Source of the DNA: Acidovorax sp. A1169
GTDB lineage: Bacteria; Pseudomonadota; Gammaproteobacteria; Burkholderiales; Burkholderiaceae_C
Assembly: GCF_030704685.1 (NCBI RefSeq)
Contig: NZ_JAUZDX010000001.1
Location: 1 to 64,000 of the forward strand
DNA length: 64,000 nt
Reading direction: 5' to 3'
In this document: positions 57,760 to 63,749 of the stretch, one piece after another
How positions within the stretch are numbered: position 1 is the first letter of the stretch
Layout: each line of letters opens with the position of its first letter
Notes under the pieces: generated by a model
Databases searched by the model: none
What the model was told of the DNA's origin: nothing
Seen by the model: only the letters and a program-made list of their open reading frames with translations
Translations under genes and position numbers: made by a program

Positions 57760-58566
57760 TCATTCGCTGATCATGTCAAACACCGATTCCAGCACCTGGC
57801 GCGGGCCCATGCAGTTGCCGCAGGTGCAGTGCGCGGGCGGGCCCATGGCGCTCGTATCCATCGCTAGGATCTTCTTCGCAAAGCGCTGCCGGTTGCCCGC
57901 GTCGAGCAGCCAGGCCTTCATCGTTTCGCGAAACTCCGGCTGGTCTTCTGCGAAGGCATTCTGTATTTCACGCTGGCCCCAGAAATCCCAGTAGCTGGCA
58001 TTGGCGTAGTGCAGCACAGCGCTTTCCCGATCGTCCTGCAGCCAATGTGCCAGCAGGGGAGCGATGGACACGCCGCCCTTGTGGAACATCAGCAGGATGT
58101 CGAAAGCGTTCGCGCCATTGAACGGGCTGGGCTCGCGCCCGACCTGGCCCAGTCCTTCGCGGAAGAAAGCCAGCGCGAACGCATCCACGGCAGCCCGCTC
58201 ACGGGGCGACAGCGCATGGGCGCCGCAGTTGCCCAGCCGGTCCAGGTACAGCTCGGTCGAATGGTGCAGTTCATCGCCCTGGGCCAGCAGTTCCAGCATC
58301 CGGGGCAGGAAGTAAGCCAGTTCCTCTGCGGGTTGCTCGCTGCTCTTGGCAGAGCCGTTGTACTCGTAGAAGTGCCGGGTCGAGATCTGGCGCAGCGGCA
58401 GGCGGCGCATCTCGCGCTCCATCGCCTCGTCCATGCAGCAGGCCAGGCATACGTCCAGCGTGCCCGTGGGGGCTCCGTAGTGCTGGAAAGCGGCGTACGC
58501 AGCTTCCACCACGGTGCGCAGGGCAGGGGGCAGTACGGTTCCGCTCGCGGTTGCTTGTGCTTTCAT
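57760..58566 (-). CDS. Uncharacterised protein of the RNA-repair operon (Cys-cluster protein)
   Basis: I do not recognise a family. The 268-aa protein has two Cys clusters: CLACC (Cys40, 43, 44) and HCTCGNC near the C-terminus (His246, Cys247, 249, 252). Together they could bind a metal or iron-sulfur cluster. The middle is mostly helical, with AYFLPRMLELLAQGDELHHS and YWDFWGQREIQNAFAE. The start at 58566 follows GGAGAG by seven bases; an in-frame ATG lies five codons further upstream. It lies 41 bp before rtcB. Its place in the operon implies a role in RNA repair or RNA-end surveillance. Confidence 0.8.
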   Translation of the reverse strand: MKAQATASGTVLPPALRTVVEAAYAAFQHYGAPTGTLDVCLACCMDEAMEREMRRLPLRQISTRHFYEYNGSAKSSEQPAEELAYFLPRMLELLAQGDELHHSTELYLDRLGNCGAHALSPRERAAVDAFALAFFREGLGQVGREPSPFNGANAFDILLMFHKGGVSIAPLLAHWLQDDRESAVLHYANASYWDFWGQREIQNAFAEDQPEFRETMKAWLLDAGNRQRFAKKILAMDTSAMGPPAHCTCGNCMGPRQVLESVFDMISE

Positions 58567-58619
58567 CTTCGTTCTCTCCATGGCGCGTTGTGCGCCGTTC
58601 CGTCCTTCGTATGGCGCGG

Positions 58620-59357
58620 CTACTGCACCATTCCCTGGGCCGCGGCGCGCGCATAGTTCCTCAGCTCCTCGTCATGCGCCGGCACGCTGCGGATGAATTG
58701 CTCCACCCGCTCCTGCAGCTCCCGGGGGCGCAGCAGGGCGCGGCCTTCGTGGCCGATGCCGTGCAGGGCCGAGACCTGCACGTCGCGGCAGGGCACGTCC
58801 AGCATCTGGCAGAACACCTGCCACATCGCATCCCGCCATTCGGGGATGTGCCTGGCGTTCCAGAAGGTCGGCCAGACGTCGAACCACATGTAGCAGACAA
58901 AGCCCAGGCGGCCGCTGCTGGTGCCGATGGTCTCGTACACGTGGGCCCTGCGCGGGCCGATGCAGTCGCTCCACAACCGGGGAAAGGCCTGCAGCATGCG
59001 CACCGCATCCGCCAGTGGCACCGAGGGGTCGAGCACCTGCAGGGGGATGTCGCCGGCATTGGTACTCATCACGCAGTTCAGGCCCATGCCCACCTGCTCG
59101 TCGCTGTAGGGCGCCAGGTCGGCGCCCGCGTTGGCGAACAGCGCGGTCTGGATGTGGGTCCATTGCAGGGGCGTTACCTTGAATTCCGGTTCATCGTTGT
59201 CCCAGTACCACTCCTGCTCCTTCTTGCCCGGTACAGGGCGATCGAAGAGGTAGCGCACGGCATCGGCATACAGCGTGGCATCGAGTCCGATGGACTCGGG
59301 TGTGAGCGGCGACGGTGCCTGCCTTGCCAGGCGCTTCTCGCGTGCGGTCTGTTTCAT
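58620..59357 (-). CDS. Uncharacterised protein of the RNA-repair operon (HEAT-like tail)
   Basis: I do not recognise a family. The 245-aa protein starts KQTAREKRLARQ (basic) and has Trp/aromatic-rich blocks (EQEWYWDNDEPEFKVTPLQW; VCYMWFDVWPTFWNAR). A conserved-looking CRDVQVSALHGIGHEGR near the C-terminus recalls an alpha-helical repeat. A polypurine stretch (AAAGAAAGAAGAACAAGAGG) precedes the ATG. It is the first protein gene after the RNA array and is 53 bp before the Cys-cluster gene. Function unknown; context points to the RNA-repair pathway. Confidence 0.8.
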   Translation of the reverse strand: MKQTAREKRLARQAPSPLTPESIGLDATLYADAVRYLFDRPVPGKKEQEWYWDNDEPEFKVTPLQWTHIQTALFANAGADLAPYSDEQVGMGLNCVMSTNAGDIPLQVLDPSVPLADAVRMLQAFPRLWSDCIGPRRAHVYETIGTSSGRLGFVCYMWFDVWPTFWNARHIPEWRDAMWQVFCQMLDVPCRDVQVSALHGIGHEGRALLRPRELQERVEQFIRSVPAHDEELRNYARAAAQGMVQ

Positions 59358-59693
59358 GGTGTTCCTCTTGTTCTTCTTTCTTTTCCTATCTGGTGGACGC
59401 GACGGGATTGCTCGGGCTGCGCCCTCGGCCTTCGGCCCGTGGCTTTGCCACGTCCAGCGCCGCTTCGCAGCTCTGAGCGAACCCGCATCTTTGCAGCGAC
59501 CAGGGTGCTTTACTCCGCTGGCCCAGTGAACGGTTGGAAACGCGCGCCAGTGGCAGACCCGTCATCAGAGCCAGCACCTGCATCCTCAACCTTGCCCGCT
59601 CACCGACTCTCCCGCTGCACTCGGTGTTACCCGACCTGCCGGCAATAACAACATTTTTGGCAGTGGCGCTCCCTTCTGTGCCAGCGCGCCCGT
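59358..59693. other. Non-coding stretch between the RNA array and the first downstream gene
   Basis: I see no gene here. On the minus strand, CACCGA and TCGGTG pair at about 59600-59625. A GGATGCAGGTG near 59585 recalls the repeat of the array and could be a decayed sixth copy, but no matching closing stem is clear. The 38 bp next to the following start are covered by hairpins and the polypurine ribosome site. Confidence 0.5.
59414..59451. repeat. Three tandem mini-hairpins, REP-like
   Basis: On the minus strand, GTGGC-AAA-GCCAC, GGCC-GAA-GGCC and GGGC-GCA-GCCC follow one another. The string resembles dispersed palindromes I associate with Comamonadaceae genomes; only one copy is in this window. 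It could stabilise or insulate the downstream mRNA. Confidence 0.5.
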
Positions 59694-59702
59694 AAAAAAG
59701 AG
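59694..59702 (-). terminator. T-run at the end of the Y-RNA-like array
   Basis: The closing stem of the last RNA element (GGGGTGA with TCACCTC) is followed by TC and then six Ts. This is terminator-like. If it works, expression of the downstream rtcB genes needs read-through or another promoter. Confidence 0.5.
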
Positions 59703-59824
59703 AGGTGACGAGGAGCGGAGGGTTGTGAACTGAGCTATCTGCCAAAGCAGACCGGGATTCGGACCCGGGACCTCCGTGACCGAGGCCACGACGCTCTACC
59801 TGTAAACCTACCTGCATTCACCCC
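59702..59824 (-). ncRNA. Y-RNA-like element 5, tRNA permuted within the D loop
   Basis: The 123-nt element has an outer stem GGGGTGA (5') with TCACCTC (3'), next to a degenerate 5' Ro motif (TGAATGCA) and 3' GCTCCTCG. The inside is a near-complete circularly permuted tRNA: D-arm 3' half GGTAGAGC (59800-59793), an anticodon-arm-like hairpin (CGTG/CACG), T arm CCGGG-TCCGAAT-CCCGG, acceptor-like TCTGC-TTTG-GCAGA, TA, then the D-arm 5' half GCTCAGTT (59735-59728). The Ro stem thus emerges from the D loop. The inner Ro stem has a 2x2 mismatch. Either a divergent or a decaying copy. Confidence 0.7.
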
Positions 59825-59845
59825 ATAAACTGCATCCTGGCCATC

Positions 59846-59965
59846 TCTTTGCGACAAGGGGGGATGGAACGGCTTGCTCTACCAACTGAGCTACCACCGC
59901 TGTAGCCAGCGGGCGGACGGGGATCGAACCCGCGACACAGTAGTTCCATCTGCATTCGTCAAAGA
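59846..59965 (-). ncRNA. Y-RNA-like element 4, tRNA mimic with T, acceptor and D arms
   Basis: The 120-nt element has an outer stem TCTTTG-A-CGA with TCG-CAAAGA, then the Ro motif (CGAATGCA opposite CCCCCTTGTCG). The inner stem GATGGAAC/GTTCCATC is a perfect 8 bp. Inside are a T arm GCGGG-TTCGATC-CCCGT, an acceptor-like stem (CCGCC-C-GCTG with CAGCGGTGG, loop GCTA), TA, and a complete D arm GCTC-AGTTGGTA-GAGC. The Ro stem takes the place of the anticodon arm. This is the most canonical copy. Confidence 0.85.
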
Positions 59966-59992
59966 AACGCCAAACTCCTCGGTTGATGAAGA

Positions 59993-60115
59993 GCAGCGAC
60001 AAGATCGGTGAAACGTTTTACGTGCTCTATCCACTGAGCTACGGCTTTGCAGCCGGCAGGATTCGAACCTGCGACCCCGAGATTAATAGTCTGTAGTTCC
60101 ACCAGCATTCGCTGC
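59993..60115 (-). ncRNA. Y-RNA-like element 3, tRNA mimic with T, acceptor, D and an anticodon-like hairpin
   Basis: The 123-nt element has an outer stem GCAGCGA/TCGCTGC and the Ro motif (CGAATGCT opposite GATCTTGTCG). The inner stem is GGTGGAAC/GTTTCACC (one G-U). Inside are an AGA-CTATTAA-TCT hairpin with a seven-base loop like an anticodon arm, the T arm GCAGG-TTCGAAT-CCTGC, the acceptor-like CGGCT-GCAA-AGCCG (GNRA tetraloop), TA, and the D arm GCTC-AGTGGATA-GAGC with the GG needed for T-loop contact. Confidence 0.87.
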
Positions 60116-60123
60116 AAAAAACA

Positions 60124-60219
60124 GTGCGACAAGAACGGCAAGACATCGACCACGCCACCGAAGCGGCGCTGGGATTCGAACCCCGGTCCAACCAGATGTA
60201 GTCCTGCCTGCATTCGCAC
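60124..60219 (-). ncRNA. Y-RNA-like element 2, T arm and acceptor but no D arm
   Basis: The 96-nt element has an outer stem GTGCGA/TCGCAC and the Ro motif (CGAATGCA opposite GTTCTTGTCG). The inner stem is GGCAGGAC/GTCTTGCC (one G-U). Inside, a T-arm-like hairpin (GGG-GTTCGAAT-CCC) is followed by a 7-bp acceptor-like stem GCGCCGC/GTGGCGT closed by UUCG. A GACC/GGTC stem may enclose both. There is no D arm. Six Ts follow the outer stem after TG. Confidence 0.78.
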
Positions 60220-60233
60220 ATAACCTGGGTCCC

Positions 60234-60297
60234 CGTTCGGCGACAAACGGTTGGTGTGACTGGCTTTGGATGTAGTCACACCTGCATTCGCCGAACG
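60234..60297 (-). ncRNA. Y-RNA-like element 1, minimal Ro-binding hairpin without tRNA parts
   Basis: The 64-nt element has a perfect 10-bp outer stem (CGTTCGGCGA with its complement), the Ro motif (CGAATGCA opposite AACCGTTTGTCG), and a perfect 9-bp inner stem (GGTGTGACT/AGTCACACC). A 12-base loop ACATCCAAAGCC closes it. No T, D or acceptor arm is present. It is the first array member after rsr. Confidence 0.78.
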
Positions 60298-60323
60298 ACG
60301 ACGTTCAATCATTCCTCCGAATC

Positions 60324-60353
60324 GGGAGCCGCAGACGCTGGTCCGCGGCTCCC
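60324..60353 (-). other. Hairpin right after the rsr stop codon
   Basis: GGGAGCCGC and GCGGCTCCC form a perfect 9-bp stem around a 12-base loop, 7 nt after the rsr stop. No T-run follows. It may protect the rsr message or guide processing of the RNA array. Confidence 0.55.
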
Positions 60354-60360
60354 TCTCACT

Positions 60361-61914
60361 TCAGATCGCGGTTTCCTCGATCACTCCCACCCAGTGGTCA
60401 GCGCCCAGCCCGCCAGCCGCATACAGGGCCAGCAGGGTGAACACCTCGTCGCTGAAGCCGCCGATGTTCAGCACATCGTCGCGCTCCTGCGCCTGGGTGG
60501 TCGCACAGGGCTGGATATCGATGCACACGAGTCGTGCCGCCGGATTGCGCGACTTGAACTGGGCCCATTCGTGCATCGTTGCCGTCGAGCGGCCACGCGC
60601 CGCATCGGCCCACGACTCGTTGTCGGACACCAGCACCACCAGATCGGCGCGTGCCTTCTCCTGGTTCAGCAAGGCCAACGGAGCGCTGCATGCAGTACCG
60701 CCGCCGCCGATCGCAGCCAGCTTGGACGCATTGGTCATCACCGAGTCCCGCGGATTGAGTCGCAGTGCAACCACTTTCGTTTCGAACGGCAGCACACGGG
60801 CATCGGCGTTCTTGCGCAAGACCGCAGCAGCCACCAGGGCTGCGACGTCGATGCAACGCACCGCCGTCGTGGCGCCCTTGCGGTAACCCGTGACTGGCGA
60901 GCCCATGGAGCCGGACACGTCGGGGCAAACCACCACACGGCCCGCGAACTGCGGTACGTTGGCAAGTGCCAGTTCCATCGCATCCTGCAACGCTTCCTTC
61001 ACCACCGTCGGCACCTCAGGGCCGGCAGCGGTGTAGGCCGCCATCAACTGGTACGGCAGCACCCGTGCCTTGGCCACGGCCTGCGGATCGCGCAGCTTCG
61101 CGGCCACCGTATCCGCCACCCCGGGCAGTGCGAACACGCCGTGGCGGGCAAAGGTGTTCAGGTTCTGGCGCACCATCTGCCACGAGCCGCGCTCTGCGAT
61201 GCGTGCCCAGGCCTGCGTATCCAGGTCGAGAGCGGTCAGCATCTGGAAGGGGACGTCCGGCACCTCGGCGGCCCGGTTGCGCTTGTAGCACTCGAAGGAC
61301 AGCGTCAGCGGAGGCAGGGCTGCGGTGTCGTAGGGACGGCCGATCAGCCAGGCAAACCAGGCTGCGCGCCATGCTTCAGCAGGCTTGGGGTGAACCATCT
61401 TCACCACATCCGCCAGCGACGGCGTGGTACCCACCGATGCGTTGAGCAACTGCGCTTCGGTAGCCGACAGCAGCCATTGCTGCACCAGCTTCTTCGGGCG
61501 GGTTCCCAGCGACTTTCGACCCACCGCGCCGGAGCGCAGCATCTGCACGAAGTTGCGCAGCATCTTGCCGTTGTCTATCACCCGGCCAAACACCTGCGTC
61601 AGCAGTCCCACGTCACGCTGGGCCAGCGAAGCGGCCAATAGCGCCGGCATGTCCTTCATATGGCCAGCGCGACGTGCATACACCGCAGTCTTGGCCACGA
61701 ACACAGGATCCACCTCGCTGGCCAGGGCCAGAACGGTGTCGAGTTGACTTTCGGCCTTGGCGTAGAAGGTGTGGCTCAGGCAACCGGTGGCGGCCAACTG
61801 AGCCAGTTGGTGCTTGGGCGATAGCAGAAAGGCCGCGCCGCCGGCTTCGTTCAGTGCGTTGGCGGTGGGCATCAGCGTGCCGCGCAGCGTCTGGAACAGT
61901 TGGGTGTTGACCAT
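60361..61914 (-). CDS. rsr: Rsr, Ro60-like TROVE-domain RNA-binding protein
   Basis: The 517-aa protein has an N-terminal TROVE ring of helical repeats (for example YAKAESQLDTVLALASEVDPVFVAKTAVYARRAGHMKDMPALLAASLA) and a C-terminal von Willebrand A domain. The metal-site motif CPDVSGSMGSP lies at residues 332-336 (DxSxS), and DLVVLVSDNESWADAARG follows. This is the layout of human Ro60 and Deinococcus Rsr, which bind Y RNAs and structured or misfolded RNAs. The start at 61914 has GAGGAG seven bases upstream. It heads the sigma-54-driven operon and is directly followed by five Y-RNA-like elements. Confidence 0.94.
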   Translation of the reverse strand: MVNTQLFQTLRGTLMPTANALNEAGGAAFLLSPKHQLAQLAATGCLSHTFYAKAESQLDTVLALASEVDPVFVAKTAVYARRAGHMKDMPALLAASLAQRDVGLLTQVFGRVIDNGKMLRNFVQMLRSGAVGRKSLGTRPKKLVQQWLLSATEAQLLNASVGTTPSLADVVKMVHPKPAEAWRAAWFAWLIGRPYDTAALPPLTLSFECYKRNRAAEVPDVPFQMLTALDLDTQAWARIAERGSWQMVRQNLNTFARHGVFALPGVADTVAAKLRDPQAVAKARVLPYQLMAAYTAAGPEVPTVVKEALQDAMELALANVPQFAGRVVVCPDVSGSMGSPVTGYRKGATTAVRCIDVAALVAAAVLRKNADARVLPFETKVVALRLNPRDSVMTNASKLAAIGGGGTACSAPLALLNQEKARADLVVLVSDNESWADAARGRSTATMHEWAQFKSRNPAARLVCIDIQPCATTQAQERDDVLNIGGFSDEVFTLLALYAAGGLGADHWVGVIEETAI

Positions 61915-61962
61915 GTGGAACTCCTCTGATGTTGTCTTTTTGTCGATCTCGGTACTGTGATC

Positions 61963-61977
61963 GCAATGGGTGTGCCA
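61963..61977 (-). promoter_or_regulatory. Sigma-54 promoter of the rsr/Y-RNA/rtcBA operon
   Basis: On the minus strand the site reads TGGCACACCCATTGC. It matches the sigma-54 consensus TGGCAC-N5-TTGC, with both the -24 GG and -12 GC elements at the right spacing. The predicted start of transcription is near 61951, ~37 nt before the rsr start codon. RtcR, the neighbouring activator, needs such a promoter. Confidence 0.88.
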
Positions 61978-61994
61978 GCTCGCCGGTGTGGCGT

Positions 61995-62037
61995 GAGGAA
62001 ATTCGCAAGCAATTGATTTGATTGAGGAATTTTCGAA
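61995..62037. promoter_or_regulatory. Direct repeats that may be RtcR upstream activator sites
   Basis: GAGGAAATTCGCAA (61995-62008) and GAGGAATTTTCGAA (62024-62037) lie 29 bp apart, 20-60 bp behind the sigma-54 promoter. A second repeat, TTTGATTGA, occurs at 62017 and 62056. Activator-binding sites of sigma-54 systems normally sit in this region. Confidence 0.45.
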
Positions 62038-62111
62038 TGTTTCTGACAGGTACTGTTTGATTGATGGAGTGTTTAAAATGAGAAATTATTTTTTGAGCTA
62101 GTAATTTATCC

Positions 62112-63740
62112 ATGAAGAGTGTTGTGGTGATGGGCTTCATCGGTACCCAGCTAGATTCCGGCAAGGGCGCGGGCCGCTGGGAGAAGTGGCGGCCCACCGT
62201 CTCGCTGGTGCAGCACGAGGACATGGTGGTGCACCGCATGGAGCTGCTGTACACGCCGGCCCACCAGGAGCTGGCGCACCAGGTGCGCAACGACATCGCC
62301 ATTGCCTCGCCGGAGACCACGGTGCGGCTGGTGCCCATGGAGATCGCCGACCCCTGGGACTTCGGCGAGGTCTATGCCCGGCTGTTCGATTGGGTGCAGA
62401 CCTACCGCTTCGACACCGAACGTGAGGAGTACTGGACCCACATCACCACCGGCACGCACGTGGCGCAGATCTGCCTGTTTTTGCTGGTGGAGTCGCGGCG
62501 CATCCCGGGCGTGCTCGCGCAGACCTCGCCGCCCCGGCGCCAGCAGATGGGCGATGCGGGCAGCTATGCGCTGATCGACCTGGACCTGTCGCGCTATGAC
62601 GTCATCGCCCAGCGATTCGGCGCCGAGCAGCGCGATGCGGTGGACTTCCTCAAGAGCGGCATCGCCACGCGCAATGCGCGCTTCAACGCGCTGATCGACG
62701 AGGTGGAGCGTGTGGCGGTGCGCTCGCGTGCGCCCATCCTGTTCACCGGGCCCACGGGTGCGGGCAAGTCGCACCTGGCGCGGCGCATGTACGAACTCAA
62801 GAAGGCCCGGCACCAGGTGGAGGGCGAATTCGTCGAAGTGAACTGCGCCACCCTGCATGGCGATGGGGCGGCGTCTACGCTGTTCGGGCACAAGAAGGGC
62901 GCCTTCACGGGGGCCGCCGCCGACCGCGCGGGCCTGCTGCGCACGGCACACAAGGGCGTGCTGTTCCTCGACGAGATCGGCGAGTTGGGCCTGGACGAGC
63001 AGGCCATGCTGCTCAAGGCGGTGGAGGAAAAGCGCTTCTACCCCATGGGCAGCGACCGCGAGGTGGCCAGTGATTTCGAGTTGATCGCTGGCACCAACCG
63101 CGACCTGCGCACCGAGGTGGCGGCGGGGCGCTTCCGCGAAGACCTGTACGCACGCATCAACCTCTGGAGTTACCAGCTACCGGGCCTGGCCCAGCGCCCC
63201 GAGGACATCGAGCCCAACCTCGATCACCTGCTCGCGCGCACCGGCACGGAGCTGGGCCGCACGGTGCGCCTGTCGGCCGAGGCGCGCACGGCCTATCTGC
63301 GCTACGCCCAGTCGCCCAATGCGCTGTGGAGCGGCAACTTCCGCGACCTCTCGGCCAGCGCCACGCGCCTGGCCACTCTGGCGGACAGCGGGCGCATCGG
63401 GCTGCCCCTGGTGGAGGCCGAGATCGCGCGGCTGCAGTGGCTGTGGCAACCGGCCAAGGATGCACGCGATGGGCTCTTAGGCGCGAGGGCTGCTGATGCG
63501 ATTGATCTGACTGCCCTGTTGGGCGAAGAAGCCGTGGACGCCATGGACCTGTTCGACCAGCTTCAGCTGGCCGCCGTGCTGCGCGTGTGCCGCCAGGCGC
63601 GAACCCTGTCCGATTCGGGGCGCCAGCTGTTCCAGGCCTCGCGCGCGCAGCGCACGGTGATCAATGACGCCGACCGCTTGCGCAAATATCTGGCCCGGTT
63701 TGGCCTGGATTGGGAGTCGGTCATCCGCAGTGAACGATAA
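62112..63740 (+). CDS. rtcR: RtcR, CARF-domain sigma-54-dependent activator
   Basis: The 542-aa regulator has an N-terminal CARF domain (about residues 1-170), which in RtcR senses RNA fragments or cyclic-phosphate ends. A AAA+ domain follows: Walker A TGPTGAGKS (213-220), the sigma-54-contact loop KKGAFTGA (263-268) and Walker B GVLFLDEIGEL (284-288). The C-terminal segment (TVINDADRLRKYLARFGLDWESV) is the DNA-binding part. It is divergent from the operon it should control. Its stop lies 10 nt before the RNase P RNA start. Confidence 0.95.
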   Translation: MKSVVVMGFIGTQLDSGKGAGRWEKWRPTVSLVQHEDMVVHRMELLYTPAHQELAHQVRNDIAIASPETTVRLVPMEIADPWDFGEVYARLFDWVQTYRFDTEREEYWTHITTGTHVAQICLFLLVESRRIPGVLAQTSPPRRQQMGDAGSYALIDLDLSRYDVIAQRFGAEQRDAVDFLKSGIATRNARFNALIDEVERVAVRSRAPILFTGPTGAGKSHLARRMYELKKARHQVEGEFVEVNCATLHGDGAASTLFGHKKGAFTGAAADRAGLLRTAHKGVLFLDEIGELGLDEQAMLLKAVEEKRFYPMGSDREVASDFELIAGTNRDLRTEVAAGRFREDLYARINLWSYQLPGLAQRPEDIEPNLDHLLARTGTELGRTVRLSAEARTAYLRYAQSPNALWSGNFRDLSASATRLATLADSGRIGLPLVEAEIARLQWLWQPAKDARDGLLGARAADAIDLTALLGEEAVDAMDLFDQLQLAAVLRVCRQARTLSDSGRQLFQASRAQRTVINDADRLRKYLARFGLDWESVIRSER

Positions 63741-63749
63741 TCGCCCTGT

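Noticed and set aside
59677..59683. Second sigma-54 promoter before the unknown genes
   Set aside because: TGGCACA is present, but no TTGC element follows at the required spacing.
59386..59817. A 143-aa reading frame on the minus strand
   Set aside because: It runs across Y-RNA-like element 5 and the hairpin region, has no ribosome site and no recognisable protein features.
59702..60219. Genuine tRNA genes suggested by GTAGCTCAGTTGGTAGAGC and GGTTCGAATCC strings
   Set aside because: The T arm precedes the D arm, acceptor strands are joined by tetraloops, and there is no CCA-end or proper anticodon arm in the normal order. Permuted tRNA-like parts of Y RNAs explain them better.
59702..60297. 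CRISPR array from the repeated TGCATTCG string
   Set aside because: The repeat is only ~13 nt, varies between copies, and the spacing is uneven. The intervals contain structured tRNA-like sequence, and no cas genes are near.
59959..60312. A 117-aa reading frame over the RNA array
   Set aside because: It is explained by the RNA stems; its composition is not protein-like.
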